This document shows positions 49,801 to 58,449 of a DNA stretch of 64,000 bases, one piece after another. The translations under genes and the position numbers were made by a program. Positions within the stretch are counted from its first letter, which is position 1; the number at the start of each line of letters is the position of its first letter. The notes below the pieces were generated by a model. The model saw nothing but the letters and a program-made list of their open reading frames with translations. It was not told where the DNA came from and did no database searches. The DNA is from Nitrospiria bacterium (GTDB lineage: Bacteria > Nitrospirota > Nitrospiria > JACQBZ01): the NCBI GenBank assembly GCA_035517655.1, contig DATIYJ010000035.1, forward strand, positions 1-64,000, given 5' to 3'.

Positions 49801-50940
49801 CTATTTCGGCGACCAGTATGGCCACTTGCTCTCTCCTTGCAACCGGGTCAACTGCGTGACACGGGATCCATCCGGACTCATGGTGTAAATCTGATAATGC
49901 CCATCCCGGTTCGAACTGAACGCGATCTGCCGGCCGTCGGGCGACCATTGGGGCCCGATGTCGTCGGCCGGATCGTTCGTCAGGTTTCGCAGATCTTGCC
50001 CTCCGGCGTCCATGACGTAAATATCATTCCGCCCTTGTCGAAGCGCTTCGAAGGCCAATCGGCGCCCGTCCGGCGACCAGGCCGGGTTCGACGCGGCGCC
50101 GTCCATCCGCGTCAGGCGGCGGGGCTTGGACCCGTCGGCCGCCATGACATAAATCTCCCAATGACCGTCCCGGTCGGACTCGAACGCGATTTGGGCTCCG
50201 TCCGGGGACCAGACCGGTGTTTCGTTATCGCCCGTTCCCCGGGTCAGCCGAAGCGGATCGCCGCCCTTCGCCTCCACCCGATAGATCTCCCAACGGCCCG
50301 TCGCATTGGACTCGAACGCGATCGTCTCTCCGTTGGGAGACCAGGCCGCCGCCACCTTGTCGCCGGGAAGATTCGTGAGCCGAGTCCTTTCTTGCCCATC
50401 GGCCCGCATCAGGTAGATCTCCCGACGGCCCTCGTCGCCGAGCATGAAGGCCAGCCGGTCACCTTTAACGCAGCCCTCCGGCTCCGCCGGGGGCTGCGCG
50501 GGGCCCGGGGACATCGGAGCACCCGTCGAAGACGGAGCGCACGGGCCCCCGGATCCAACGGGCGACCAGGCCGGGGCGCTCTGCCGCTCCGGTGTCCGGG
50601 TTATCTTCGTATCGACGAAATCCCGAAGGGTCATACTGTAAATCTCCCAGCGGCCGTCCCGGTCGCTGAGATAAGCCAGCCGTTCTCCGTCGGGCGACCA
50701 CGCCGGCCAGATATTTTTACCCCGGCCCCGCGTGACGTTGCTCAAGTGGCGCCCATCGCGGTTGACGATATAAATGTCCCGGCCCCCCCCATGCAGAACG
50801 GTGAAGGCCAGCCGGGCCTCCCGCCCCGCCGGGTCCGGAAAGCCTAATTCAGGCCTCGGACTCCCGGTCGTCGCGCAAGCCGCGGGAAGCAGCCAGGCCG
50901 CCGCGATGAAAAGCGCCCATCGCCATGCCGTTTCCTTCAT
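49801..50940 (-). CDS. PD40/TolB-like seven-bladed lipoprotein with a repeat insertion
   Basis: 379 residues. The signal ends WLLPAAC (Cys at about 22; proline at -3 makes the lipobox imperfect). Seven PD40 blades follow. In the third, the normal WSPDGDRLAF is interrupted after WSP by about 32 residues rich in Gly, Pro and Ala (VGSGGPCAPSSTGAP to EGCVK). The DNA there matches the composite repeat found between genes in this window. The insertion is in frame and would lie in a blade-blade turn. GGCGGAG precedes the ATG. The gap to the next gene is seven bases. Confidence 0.9.
   Translation of the reverse strand: MKETAWRWALFIAAAWLLPAACATTGSPRPELGFPDPAGREARLAFTVLHGGGRDIYIVNRDGRHLSNVTRGRGKNIWPAWSPDGERLAYLSDRDGRWEIYSMTLRDFVDTKITRTPERQSAPAWSPVGSGGPCAPSSTGAPMSPGPAQPPAEPEGCVKGDRLAFMLGDEGRREIYLMRADGQERTRLTNLPGDKVAAAWSPNGETIAFESNATGRWEIYRVEAKGGDPLRLTRGTGDNETPVWSPDGAQIAFESDRDGHWEIYVMAADGSKPRRLTRMDGAASNPAWSPDGRRLAFEALRQGRNDIYVMDAGGQDLRNLTNDPADDIGPQWSPDGRQIAFSSNRDGHYQIYTMSPDGSRVTQLTRLQGESKWPYWSPK
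50464..50567 (-). repeat. Dispersed repeat inserted in frame in a PD40 propeller gene
   Basis: On the plus strand this reads CAGCCCTCCGGC with GCCGGGGGCTG (a hairpin), then GCGCGGGGCCCGGGGACAT, CGGAGCACC and GCACGGGCCCCC. Copy 2 at 35939-36105 has TCCGGCTTGGCCGG, GCGCGGGGAGTGGGGGCAT, CGGAGGACC and GGACGGGCCCCC in the same order. The insertion splits the WSPDG motif of one blade and preserves the frame. Confidence 0.65.
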
Positions 50941-50947
50941 CTCCGCC

Positions 50948-52072
50948 TCAGGGAATCGGCGCAACGAACGGTCCGTCACCCTCGTCGTGTCGGGCCTGTT
51001 GCGTTCCCCAGAGGTCCATGACGAAGATCTGCCAGGGTCCCTGGCCATCCTTCTGGACGAAGCTGATTCGCGATCCGTCCGGAGACCAGGAAGGAACCTC
51101 CTTTTCCGAAACGGCGTCCGTCATCGTTTTCTGAATCCGTCCGGCCAAATCGACCACCGAGATATAGGCCCCCGCTTCCCCTTTCGAGACGAACGCGATC
51201 ATCTTCCCGTCCGGCGACCACCGCGGGCTGTCCTCCTCTTCCGGCGTCCGGGTCAGTTGCCGGGGATTCGAACCGTCCGCGTTCATGACATACAGTTCCC
51301 AATTGCCGGTCCGGTTGGAGACAAAGGACAGGTGCTTCCCGTCCGGCGACCAGTTGGGGCAGGTGCTCTCGCCCGAAGTCTTGGTCAGCGGGCGGGGCCG
51401 GGAGCCTTGACCGTCCATGAGGTAGATCTCGTTGTGACCGCTCAGATCGGAGACGAAAACGACATGCTTCATGTCCGGAGACCATTTCTGGTTGTCTTCC
51501 ACGGCCGGCAATGTCGTGAGCCGTCGTTGATCCGAGCCGTCCGGGTTCATCGAAAAAAGGTCCCAGCTTCCCGACCGGTCCGAGATGAACATGATTTTCA
51601 ATCCGTCGTAGGACCAAACCGGCCAGCGGTCGTTCGCGGCATTCCGGCTCAGATTGGTCTGATGCGTACCGTCCGAATCCATGACATAGATCTCTTTATT
51701 CCCGTCGCGGTTCGAGACGAAGAGTATCCGCTGCCCGTCCGGCGACCAGATCGGGTCGTCGTCGTCCGCCGGGTTCCCGGTCAGGTTTCGCGCATGCCCG
51801 CCGTCCGGATCCATGGCGTAAATTTCTTTATTGCCGTCCCGCCTCGACTCGAACGCCAGGCGGGTTCCGTCCGGCGACCAGACCGGATTCTCTTCGTCCG
51901 TTTCGGTCCGCGTCAGCCGCACGATGGCCGGCGTCGTCCGGCTGATCCGTTCGGAAATGATCGGATCCGTGTTGAACGGTTCCGTCGCGACTTGACGCAT
52001 CCCACAGCCGATCAGGTTGATCGCAGAAAACAGAAAGAAGGCCGAGACCCGGAGTCGAAAGAACGTGTTCAT
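50948..52072 (-). CDS. PD40/TolB-like seven-bladed lipoprotein
   Basis: 374 residues. The lipobox is AINLIGC (Cys at about 23). Five regular PD40 blades (FESRRDGNKEIYAM to FVSNRTGNWELYVM) are followed by two degenerate ones, FVSKGEAGAYISVV and FVQKDGQGPWQIFVM, which lack the RDGN turn. The C-terminal blade may therefore have a different surface. The start codon overlaps the stop of the upstream PD40 gene (ATGA), and the stop is seven bases before the next gene, so the three are tightly packed. Confidence 0.9.
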   Translation of the reverse strand: MNTFFRLRVSAFFLFSAINLIGCGMRQVATEPFNTDPIISERISRTTPAIVRLTRTETDEENPVWSPDGTRLAFESRRDGNKEIYAMDPDGGHARNLTGNPADDDDPIWSPDGQRILFVSNRDGNKEIYVMDSDGTHQTNLSRNAANDRWPVWSYDGLKIMFISDRSGSWDLFSMNPDGSDQRRLTTLPAVEDNQKWSPDMKHVVFVSDLSGHNEIYLMDGQGSRPRPLTKTSGESTCPNWSPDGKHLSFVSNRTGNWELYVMNADGSNPRQLTRTPEEEDSPRWSPDGKMIAFVSKGEAGAYISVVDLAGRIQKTMTDAVSEKEVPSWSPDGSRISFVQKDGQGPWQIFVMDLWGTQQARHDEGDGPFVAPIP

Positions 52073-53082
52073 TTAACGGGCCTCCAGAACGGCCATGTGT
52101 TGTCCGACGCCGTGTGGGTCAGGCGCGTTTGATGCGAGCCGTCGCGGTTCATGACATAAATCTGATTGTGGCCGTCCCGGCTGGAGACAAACGTGATCTG
52201 TCCCCCGTCCGGCGACCAGGTCGGGATGTCCGCATCCGTCGGGCCGACGGTCAACCGCTTGATGCTCGATCCGTCCACGTTCATCAGGTAAACCTGCCAG
52301 TTGCCGTCCCGGTTCGAAATCACCGTCAGCTGCTGGCTGTTCGGGGCCCAGAAAAAAGCCCCGCGGCCGTCCTCGTGTTTATCGCGGGTCATGTTCGTCG
52401 CGTTCGACCCGTCGGCGTTCATGACGTAGATTTCGTTGTTCCCGTCCCGGTTGGAAACGAACCCGATCTTGGTGCCGTCCGGCGACCATTTCGGGTTGAA
52501 ATCGTCCCCCCGGCTTTTGGTTAGATTCCGCTGGTCGGATCCGTCGGCGTTCATCACATAGACTTCGCTGTTGCCGTCCCGCTTCGACAGAAAGGCGATC
52601 TTGGTGCCGTCCGGCGACCAGAACGGCCGGGAATCCTCGGCCGGGTCGCGTGTCAGCCGACGGAGATCGGTCCCGTCGCTGTTGACCACGTAGATTTCAT
52701 GGTTGCCGTCCCGCGTCGAGATGAAGGCCAGTCGGCGGCCGTCCGGCGACCAGAAGGGATCTTCATCCTCGGCCGGGTCGTGCGTCAGCCGGACCGGATG
52801 CGAACCGTCCGCGTCCATGATGTAGACTTCCTTGTTCCCGTCGCGGGTGGAAACGAAGGCCAGCCGCCGGCCGTCGGCCGACCAGACGGGCCAGACGTCG
52901 TCGCCGGGGCTCCGCGTGAGGTTGCGTTGATCGGACCCGTCCGGGTTCATGGAATAGATCTCCCAGTTGCCGTCCCGGTGCGACTCGAACGCGATCCGGC
53001 GGGACAGGCCGCCTTCTTCCCCGGATGCGAGTCCGGAACCGCACAGGACCAGACCCACCGTAGCCAGTATAACCCCTTTCAT
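52069..53082 (-). CDS. PD40/TolB-like seven-bladed secreted protein
   Basis: 337 residues. The signal peptide has no lipobox and should be cut after GSGLAS, so this member is soluble rather than lipid-anchored. All seven blades are very regular (FESHRDGNWEIYSM, FVSTRDGNKEVYIM, FISTRDGNHEIYVV, FLSKRDGNSEVYVM, FVSNRDGNNEIYVM, VISNRDGNWQVYLM, FVSSRDGHNQIYVM). Hardly any linker precedes blade one. It is the most consensus-like PD40 protein here. It overlaps the next gene by four bases. Confidence 0.92.
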   Translation of the reverse strand: MKGVILATVGLVLCGSGLASGEEGGLSRRIAFESHRDGNWEIYSMNPDGSDQRNLTRSPGDDVWPVWSADGRRLAFVSTRDGNKEVYIMDADGSHPVRLTHDPAEDEDPFWSPDGRRLAFISTRDGNHEIYVVNSDGTDLRRLTRDPAEDSRPFWSPDGTKIAFLSKRDGNSEVYVMNADGSDQRNLTKSRGDDFNPKWSPDGTKIGFVSNRDGNNEIYVMNADGSNATNMTRDKHEDGRGAFFWAPNSQQLTVISNRDGNWQVYLMNVDGSSIKRLTVGPTDADIPTWSPDGGQITFVSSRDGHNQIYVMNRDGSHQTRLTHTASDNTWPFWRPVK

Positions 53083-53121
53083 TTTCGGTCCACCTCCTTT
53101 AGATTGATCCGACCGTCCCGC

Positions 53122-54192
53122 TCAATTGAGCAACCATTGCGGATCGGCTTTCCGTCCCGCGACGGCCGTCACGGGCGTCGCCCCCGAACCGTCGGCGGCC
53201 GCAATGAAAAGTTCGGGGGCGTCGAGTTGATATCCCACGAACAACACCCTCCGGCCGTCCGGAGACCAGACCGGCTTGGCCTCGTCCGGCACGCGCGACA
53301 TCAGTCGCTTTTCATGGCGGCCGTCGGCATCCATCACATGGATTTCCCGCCGGCCGGATTGATCCACGGCGTACGCGATCCGGCTTCCGTCCGGAGACCA
53401 GACCGGATCCGTCTCGTCCCCGCGGCTCCGGGTCAACCGCGCGATGCCGCTGCCGTCCGACGCCATCCGGTAAAGCTCCCAGCTTCCGGTCCGGTTCGAA
53501 ACAAACAACATCTGTTTTCCATCCGGAGACCAGGCCGGACACCGATCGTCGGCGAGGTTTCGAGTGAGATTGGCCGGATGCGATCCGTCCGCGTCCATCG
53601 AATAAATTTCCCAGGCCCCCTCCCGCCTGGCTTCATACGCGATCCGGCGACCGTCCGGCGACCAAACGGGGTTGGCCTCCTCTTCCGGCGTCTCGGTCAG
53701 CCGCCGCTCGCTCGATCCGTCCGCATCGATGCGATAGAGCTCCCAATTTCCGTCCCGGTTCGATTCAAAGGCGACCCGGCGGCTGTCCGGGGACCAGACC
53801 GGCCCTTCGTCAATCCCCTTGGCGTAGGTCAGTCGGACCGGGGCGCTTCCATCGGTGTTCATGATATAGATTTCGTAGTCGCCATCCCGTCTCGAAACAA
53901 ACGCGATCTTGGTTCCGTCCGGGGAAGGCATCAGCCCTTCCTCCTCCTCCGGAGTGGAGGTCAAACGCTCGGTGCGTCGACCGTCGGCCGTCACCGAATA
54001 AATGTCCCAGGGACCGTCCTGCGTGGAGGCATAGACGATCCGGCCGGCCGCGGCTTCGGCCGGGATCGGAACGGCGGCGGGCGGGCTTTCCTTGAAAAGC
54101 GTCCCCTCGCAACCGGCGATGAAGCCGATCAAACCGCAAACCAGGAGGCCTTGTTGTCGGTCCCGCTTCCATCGGCCTTTCCCGCCGTCCAT
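53122..54192 (-). CDS. PD40/TolB-like seven-bladed lipoprotein
   Basis: 356 residues. The lipobox is LIGFIAGC (Cys at about 28). Seven PD40 blades follow, with YASTQDGPWDIYSV first and a divergent last blade (FVGYQLDAPELFIA). I chose the ATG at 54192, which has GCGGAG upstream, over a TTG five codons earlier. A 39-base gap separates it from the next PD40 gene, and 46 bases separate it from the YVTN gene upstream. No partner enzyme is nearby. Confidence 0.89.
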   Translation of the reverse strand: MDGGKGRWKRDRQQGLLVCGLIGFIAGCEGTLFKESPPAAVPIPAEAAAGRIVYASTQDGPWDIYSVTADGRRTERLTSTPEEEEGLMPSPDGTKIAFVSRRDGDYEIYIMNTDGSAPVRLTYAKGIDEGPVWSPDSRRVAFESNRDGNWELYRIDADGSSERRLTETPEEEANPVWSPDGRRIAYEARREGAWEIYSMDADGSHPANLTRNLADDRCPAWSPDGKQMLFVSNRTGSWELYRMASDGSGIARLTRSRGDETDPVWSPDGSRIAYAVDQSGRREIHVMDADGRHEKRLMSRVPDEAKPVWSPDGRRVLFVGYQLDAPELFIAAADGSGATPVTAVAGRKADPQWLLN

Positions 54193-54238
54193 ATTCCACT
54201 CCGCCAACCTTGACCGGCCCGCCGCGGGAGAGCCCGGG

Positions 54239-55267
54239 TCACTGAACCGCCAGACCGCTCGGTCGGACCCCGACCTTCACGGTCCGGACCACATGACCGG
54301 ACGGAAGGTCGATCACCGAGAGGTCGGACGATCCTTCGTTCAAAACATAGGCGTAACGGCCGTCCCGGCTGACCTTGACCTCGACGGGGGTCTTGCCGAC
54401 CGGGATATCGCCGACCACTTGGTACGTGCCGGCATCGATCACCGAGAGATCGTCCGTGCTGACATTCGTGACGTAGACGAATTTTCCGTCCGGAGAAAAC
54501 GTCAACCCGGCCGGAAAACTTTTGACGGTGATCGTCCGTTCGATGTTCCTCGACGCCGTGTCGATGATCGTCACGCCGCGGGGATAATCCGCCACCCAGA
54601 CCGTCCTACCGTCCGGTGAAACCCGGAGGCCGGTCGGCATCTCGCCCACCTTGATTTTCTGAACCACGGAACGGGTCCCGGTTTCGATAACCGCCACCTC
54701 GCTGGAGCTGCCGTTGCTGACGTAAACGAAGCGCCCGTCGGGGGCCACATCGATCCAGTTGGGGCCCAGTCCCACCGGAATGGTTTGAATCGTCCGCCCT
54801 TGCGCCAGATCGACGACCGAGACGGTATGCGACGAACGGTTGGTGACATACAGGATCTTTTGATCCGGGGACAGGGCCAGGCCCGTCGCGCCGTTCCCGA
54901 CTTCGATGGTGTTCACCACCCGATCGGAAGACGTGTCGACTACCGTTACGGTATTCGTGAAATTTGCCACGTAGAGACGGCTCCCGTCCCGCGTCAACGC
55001 CACGCCCCCCGGCAGCGCGCCCACCGGCAGCGTCTTGAGCGTCCGGTACCGGCGGGCGTCGATCACCATCAGATTATTGGATCCCTCGTTGGTCACATAA
55101 AGGAGCCCGCGCGGAACCGATCCGTCGGGAGCGGCGGGCGTCGGAAGACCGCATCCCAGAATTCCCAACAGAGCGAGACCTGTCGCCGCCGGTTTCCAGA
55201 CCGGGTTTCGGAGCCTCGGGGGCCGGACCGTATCGGCCGAAGGGATCGTTGCGCCGTGCGAACTCAT
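54239..55267 (-). CDS. YVTN-type seven-bladed propeller lipoprotein
   Basis: 342 residues. An unusually long N-terminus (basic, Pro-rich, about 28 residues) precedes the hydrophobic segment and lipobox LLGILGC (Cys at about 39). Seven YVTN blades follow (LMVIDARRYRTLKTLPVG to LSVIDLPSGHVVRTVKVG). The Cys/His blade pattern of the 37-39 kb paralogues is absent: the equivalent positions read VTNRS and VSNGSS. It overlaps the upstream YVTN gene by four bases (ATGA). Confidence 0.9.
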   Translation of the reverse strand: MSSHGATIPSADTVRPPRLRNPVWKPAATGLALLGILGCGLPTPAAPDGSVPRGLLYVTNEGSNNLMVIDARRYRTLKTLPVGALPGGVALTRDGSRLYVANFTNTVTVVDTSSDRVVNTIEVGNGATGLALSPDQKILYVTNRSSHTVSVVDLAQGRTIQTIPVGLGPNWIDVAPDGRFVYVSNGSSSEVAVIETGTRSVVQKIKVGEMPTGLRVSPDGRTVWVADYPRGVTIIDTASRNIERTITVKSFPAGLTFSPDGKFVYVTNVSTDDLSVIDAGTYQVVGDIPVGKTPVEVKVSRDGRYAYVLNEGSSDLSVIDLPSGHVVRTVKVGVRPSGLAVQ

Positions 55268-56310
55268 CGTCGCGCGATCCCTTCCTGAATGGATTCTCCC
55301 ATGGCCAGCGACTTGAGCACCCGTCCGGTCGCCATATCCAAGACCGTGACGGTGCTGGAGTCCCGGTGCGAAACAAAGGCCTGCTTGGCGTCGGGGGTAA
55401 AAAGCACATCCACCGGAAACTTTCCGCCGGTCGGAAGGGTCCGGACCACTTCCGCCGAGGCGGCGTCGATGACGGAGAGGCTGTTCGATTTTTCATTCGC
55501 CACGTAGACCCACCGGCCGCCGGGGCCGAGGGTCACCCCCGCCGGGGCCTTCCCGACCGGGATCGTCTTCACGACGATGTTGGTCGTCAGGTCGATCACG
55601 GACACGTCGTCGCTGATATTGTTCGCGACAAACGCCCGCGTCCCGTCCGGCGTGATGACGATCCCCTCCGGAACGACGCCCACCCCGATCGTCTTCACCA
55701 CGGTCTGCGCGCGGGCGTCGATGACCGAAACGTTGTTCGAATCGCAGTTGGTCACGTAGGCAAACCGGCCGTCCGGGGTGAACACGATGCCGTCCGGCGA
55801 CTTGCCGACGGGCAAGGTCTTGACCGTTCTGAAGCTCGAGGTTTCGATGATCGTGAGGTCGTTCGAGGCCGAGTTGGCCACGTAGGCCCACTTTCCATCG
55901 GGCGAAATATGAATGCCGTCCGGGGCCGTTCCGACCGGAACGGTCCGCGCCACCTTCAGCAGACCCAGATCCACGACCGAGACGCTGTTCGAATCGAAAT
56001 TGGCGACGAGGGCATACCGTCCGTCCCGCGTGGTCGCGACCCCCAAAGGCCGCTTTCCAACCTTGATGGATTTGACGATCTGCTGGGTGACGGGATCCAC
56101 GATGGCCAGGTCATCCGTCGTGGCGTTGGTGATATAAAACAGGGGGGACGGCCCATCCCCGGTCGCACCGCCGAGCAGGGAGGCTTCCTGACGGCTCTGG
56201 TGATTGGCCCAGGCATTGATGGGGGCTAGAGACAGGATTAAGAATGCGAATACGATGCCACCGATACTTAGCCACCCGGCCTTGCCTGTTCTCATCCTGA
56301 AGTCTTCCAT
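55264..56310 (-). CDS. YVTN-type seven-bladed secreted propeller
   Basis: 348 residues. A Sec signal (FAFLILSLAPINAWA) with cleavage likely after AWA makes it soluble. Seven YVTN blades follow (LAIVDPVTQQIVKSIKVG to VTVLDMATGRVLKSLAMG), each with an A-N or T-N turn. One blade has CDSNNVSVID. AAAGGAGA precedes the ATG. It is translationally coupled to the lipoprotein YVTN gene downstream, so a soluble and an anchored propeller are made as a pair. Confidence 0.91.
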   Translation of the reverse strand: MEDFRMRTGKAGWLSIGGIVFAFLILSLAPINAWANHQSRQEASLLGGATGDGPSPLFYITNATTDDLAIVDPVTQQIVKSIKVGKRPLGVATTRDGRYALVANFDSNSVSVVDLGLLKVARTVPVGTAPDGIHISPDGKWAYVANSASNDLTIIETSSFRTVKTLPVGKSPDGIVFTPDGRFAYVTNCDSNNVSVIDARAQTVVKTIGVGVVPEGIVITPDGTRAFVANNISDDVSVIDLTTNIVVKTIPVGKAPAGVTLGPGGRWVYVANEKSNSLSVIDAASAEVVRTLPTGGKFPVDVLFTPDAKQAFVSHRDSSTVTVLDMATGRVLKSLAMGESIQEGIARR

Positions 56311-56364
56311 GATTACTCTCCTTTTACTTTTTCATCCACATCCATATACCGTATCCGGCGTCTT

Positions 56365-57267
56365 TCATTTCAGGGTGATGACCCAGATATCGCTGTTTCC
56401 GGAGCGCAGGGACGTGTAGGCAATCTTGCGGCCGTCCGGGCTCCAAGAAGAACGCCACCCGTCCACCATTCCGTCCAGCGTCAGGGGCGAGCGGTTCGAT
56501 CCGTCCGAATTCATGATCCACAGATTCGAATCGGCCGTACGGAAGATGATGCGTTTGCCGTCCGGACTCCAGGAGGCCGCCGGATTATTGTCGAACCGCT
56601 TGTCGGCCACCAGCCGAACCAGGTTTTTCCCCTGCAGGTCCGACAGCCAAAGGCCCCATTCCCCGCTCAGGTTCGAAGAGAAAAGGACCCGCGTGCTGTC
56701 CGGGTTGAAGGAAGGATGCCAGTGCTCGGCCATCCCGATCGAGTGTCGCCACTGTTTTTGCGTCGTCAGATCGATGATCCAGTTTTCATCCTTTCCCGTT
56801 CGATTCGACGTAAAAATGATCATCTTCCCGTCGCGGCTCCAGGAAGGATCGCGATTCCATGTGGTTGGAAGAGGATCGGCCCGGGTCAGGGGCCGCTGAT
56901 GGGATCCGTCCGCGTCCATCAGCCAGAGTTGGTTGACGCCGTCGCGGCTCGAGGTAAAGGCGATCGTCTTCCCGTCCGGGCTCCAGGCCGGGGACCAGTC
57001 GCCCTTCGGGTGATGGGTCAACGAATGGGCGTTTTTCCCGTCCAGATCCATCACCCAGATCTCTTCCTCCCCGCTCGCGTACGATGTGAACGCCAGCCGT
57101 TTCCCGTCCGGACTGAAGCTGGGAAGGTAGTCCATCTCCGGACTCGTCGTGAGTTGAACTTCATTACCCACCTGCGGTCCGAGCTTGAACGCCGCCGGAG
57201 TCTCCGCCATGGCCGCGGCCGGGCAGAGGACGACCCCGATCATCATCACACTAAAAAGTTTACGCAT
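56365..57267 (-). CDS. PD40/TolB-like six-bladed secreted protein
   Basis: 300 residues. The signal MRKLFSVMMIGVVLCPAAAMA has a normal cleavage site after AMA. Six PD40 blades of a distinct type follow, using Trp in place of Tyr at the end of each outer strand (EEEIWVM, VNQLWLM, KDENWII, EWGLWLS, SNLWIM, NSDIWVI). This W-type is shared with the gene at 60330-61310 and sets the two apart from the EIYVM group. I chose the ATG at 57267; the frame upstream to 57297 lacks a signal-like start. Confidence 0.9.
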   Translation of the reverse strand: MRKLFSVMMIGVVLCPAAAMAETPAAFKLGPQVGNEVQLTTSPEMDYLPSFSPDGKRLAFTSYASGEEEIWVMDLDGKNAHSLTHHPKGDWSPAWSPDGKTIAFTSSRDGVNQLWLMDADGSHQRPLTRADPLPTTWNRDPSWSRDGKMIIFTSNRTGKDENWIIDLTTQKQWRHSIGMAEHWHPSFNPDSTRVLFSSNLSGEWGLWLSDLQGKNLVRLVADKRFDNNPAASWSPDGKRIIFRTADSNLWIMNSDGSNRSPLTLDGMVDGWRSSWSPDGRKIAYTSLRSGNSDIWVITLK

Positions 57268-57302
57268 GGGATTCCCCGTCTTTGATATTTTTTGCATAAA
57301 TG

Positions 57303-58442
57303 TTAATCATCACTCGCCGAAAAGTGTTCCCGTTGACGGGCGGCGCTGACCGAGCGCCGGGCGTCTTCATCCCGTCCGGTATAGGCCACGTACGCAATCC
57401 TAGAGCCGTCCGGCGACCAGCGATGCCGGTCTTTGCCTTTATCGGCCAACCCAAAGGTCAATCGCCGCTGACCGGAGCCGTCCGTGTTCATCACATAAAT
57501 TTCATTGTGCCCGTCCCGGTCCGAAACAAAAGCGATCCTGTTCCCGTTCGGAGACCAGAAGGGATTAAAGTCCTTCGCCGGATTCACGGTCAATCGGCGG
57601 GCCCCCGTCCCGTCCGAGTTGGCCCGGTAGATTTCCCAGTTTCCGTCTTGCCGGGAAGCGTAGAGAACCTGCCGTCCGTCCGGGGACCAGGCCGGACCTT
57701 CCGCCGGGGCTTCGGTACGGCTGATGTTCTGCTGATGGCTGCCGTCCGCATTCATTCGGTACACCTGATACGGCCCGTCGCGATTGGAATCGAAGAGGAT
57801 CGACCGGCCGTCGGGAGACCATTCGTTCCAGCAGAAGCCGTCCATCGCCGGGTTGTGCGTGAGGCGTTGCTCCCGGCTGCCGTCCGCCGCCATGACATAA
57901 ACCTCCCAGTTTCCATCTTTATTGCTGACGTAGGAAAGCGCTTGTCCATCGGGCGACCAGGCCGGATCAATGCTGTCCCCCTTGAGCGTCCGGGTCAGCC
58001 GGCGCTGTTGCGATCCATCCGACGCCATCGAGTACAGTTCCCAGTGGCCGGTCTGTTGGGAGGTAAAGACGATCCGGGAGCCGTCCGGCGTCCATTCCGG
58101 ATCGTCTTCATCGGACTGATTATAGGTCAATCGAAGTCCGTTGGACCCGTCCCGGTCCATGACATACACCTCGTCTCTTCCGTCTCGATTCGAGATAAAC
58201 GCCAGCTTGGTCCCGTCCGGCGACCACGCCAGGCTTCGCCCCTCCAGGGGAGGCGACGTCAGGCGATACGGTTTCGAATCATCGACCGACGTCCAAAAAA
58301 GTTCCCAGTGCCCCTGAGACGGGGGCCGGTCCAGAGCTTGGCGGCCCGCCATCGGTTCGCCCGCGGTCCAACCCCAGCAACCGCCGAGAACGGTGACGGC
58401 GAGAATCCAGAACCCGATGAATCTGTTTTCCCGATCGTTCAT
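57303..58442 (-). CDS. PD40/TolB-like lipoprotein, seven or eight blades
   Basis: 379 residues. The lipobox is VTVLGGC (Cys at about 22). Six regular PD40 blades (FISNRDGRDEVYVM to FVSDRDGHNEIYVM) lie between partial ones: GHWELFWTSV at the N-terminus and YVAYTGRDEDARRS at the C-terminus. These two may complete a seventh ring blade by the usual strand exchange between chain ends. One blade has an extra residue run CWNEWSPDGRS. Its start is seven bases from the Ycf48-like gene stop, so they are probably co-transcribed. Confidence 0.89.
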   Translation of the reverse strand: MNDRENRFIGFWILAVTVLGGCWGWTAGEPMAGRQALDRPPSQGHWELFWTSVDDSKPYRLTSPPLEGRSLAWSPDGTKLAFISNRDGRDEVYVMDRDGSNGLRLTYNQSDEDDPEWTPDGSRIVFTSQQTGHWELYSMASDGSQQRRLTRTLKGDSIDPAWSPDGQALSYVSNKDGNWEVYVMAADGSREQRLTHNPAMDGFCWNEWSPDGRSILFDSNRDGPYQVYRMNADGSHQQNISRTEAPAEGPAWSPDGRQVLYASRQDGNWEIYRANSDGTGARRLTVNPAKDFNPFWSPNGNRIAFVSDRDGHNEIYVMNTDGSGQRRLTFGLADKGKDRHRWSPDGSRIAYVAYTGRDEDARRSVSAARQREHFSASDD

Positions 58443-58449
58443 CTCACCG

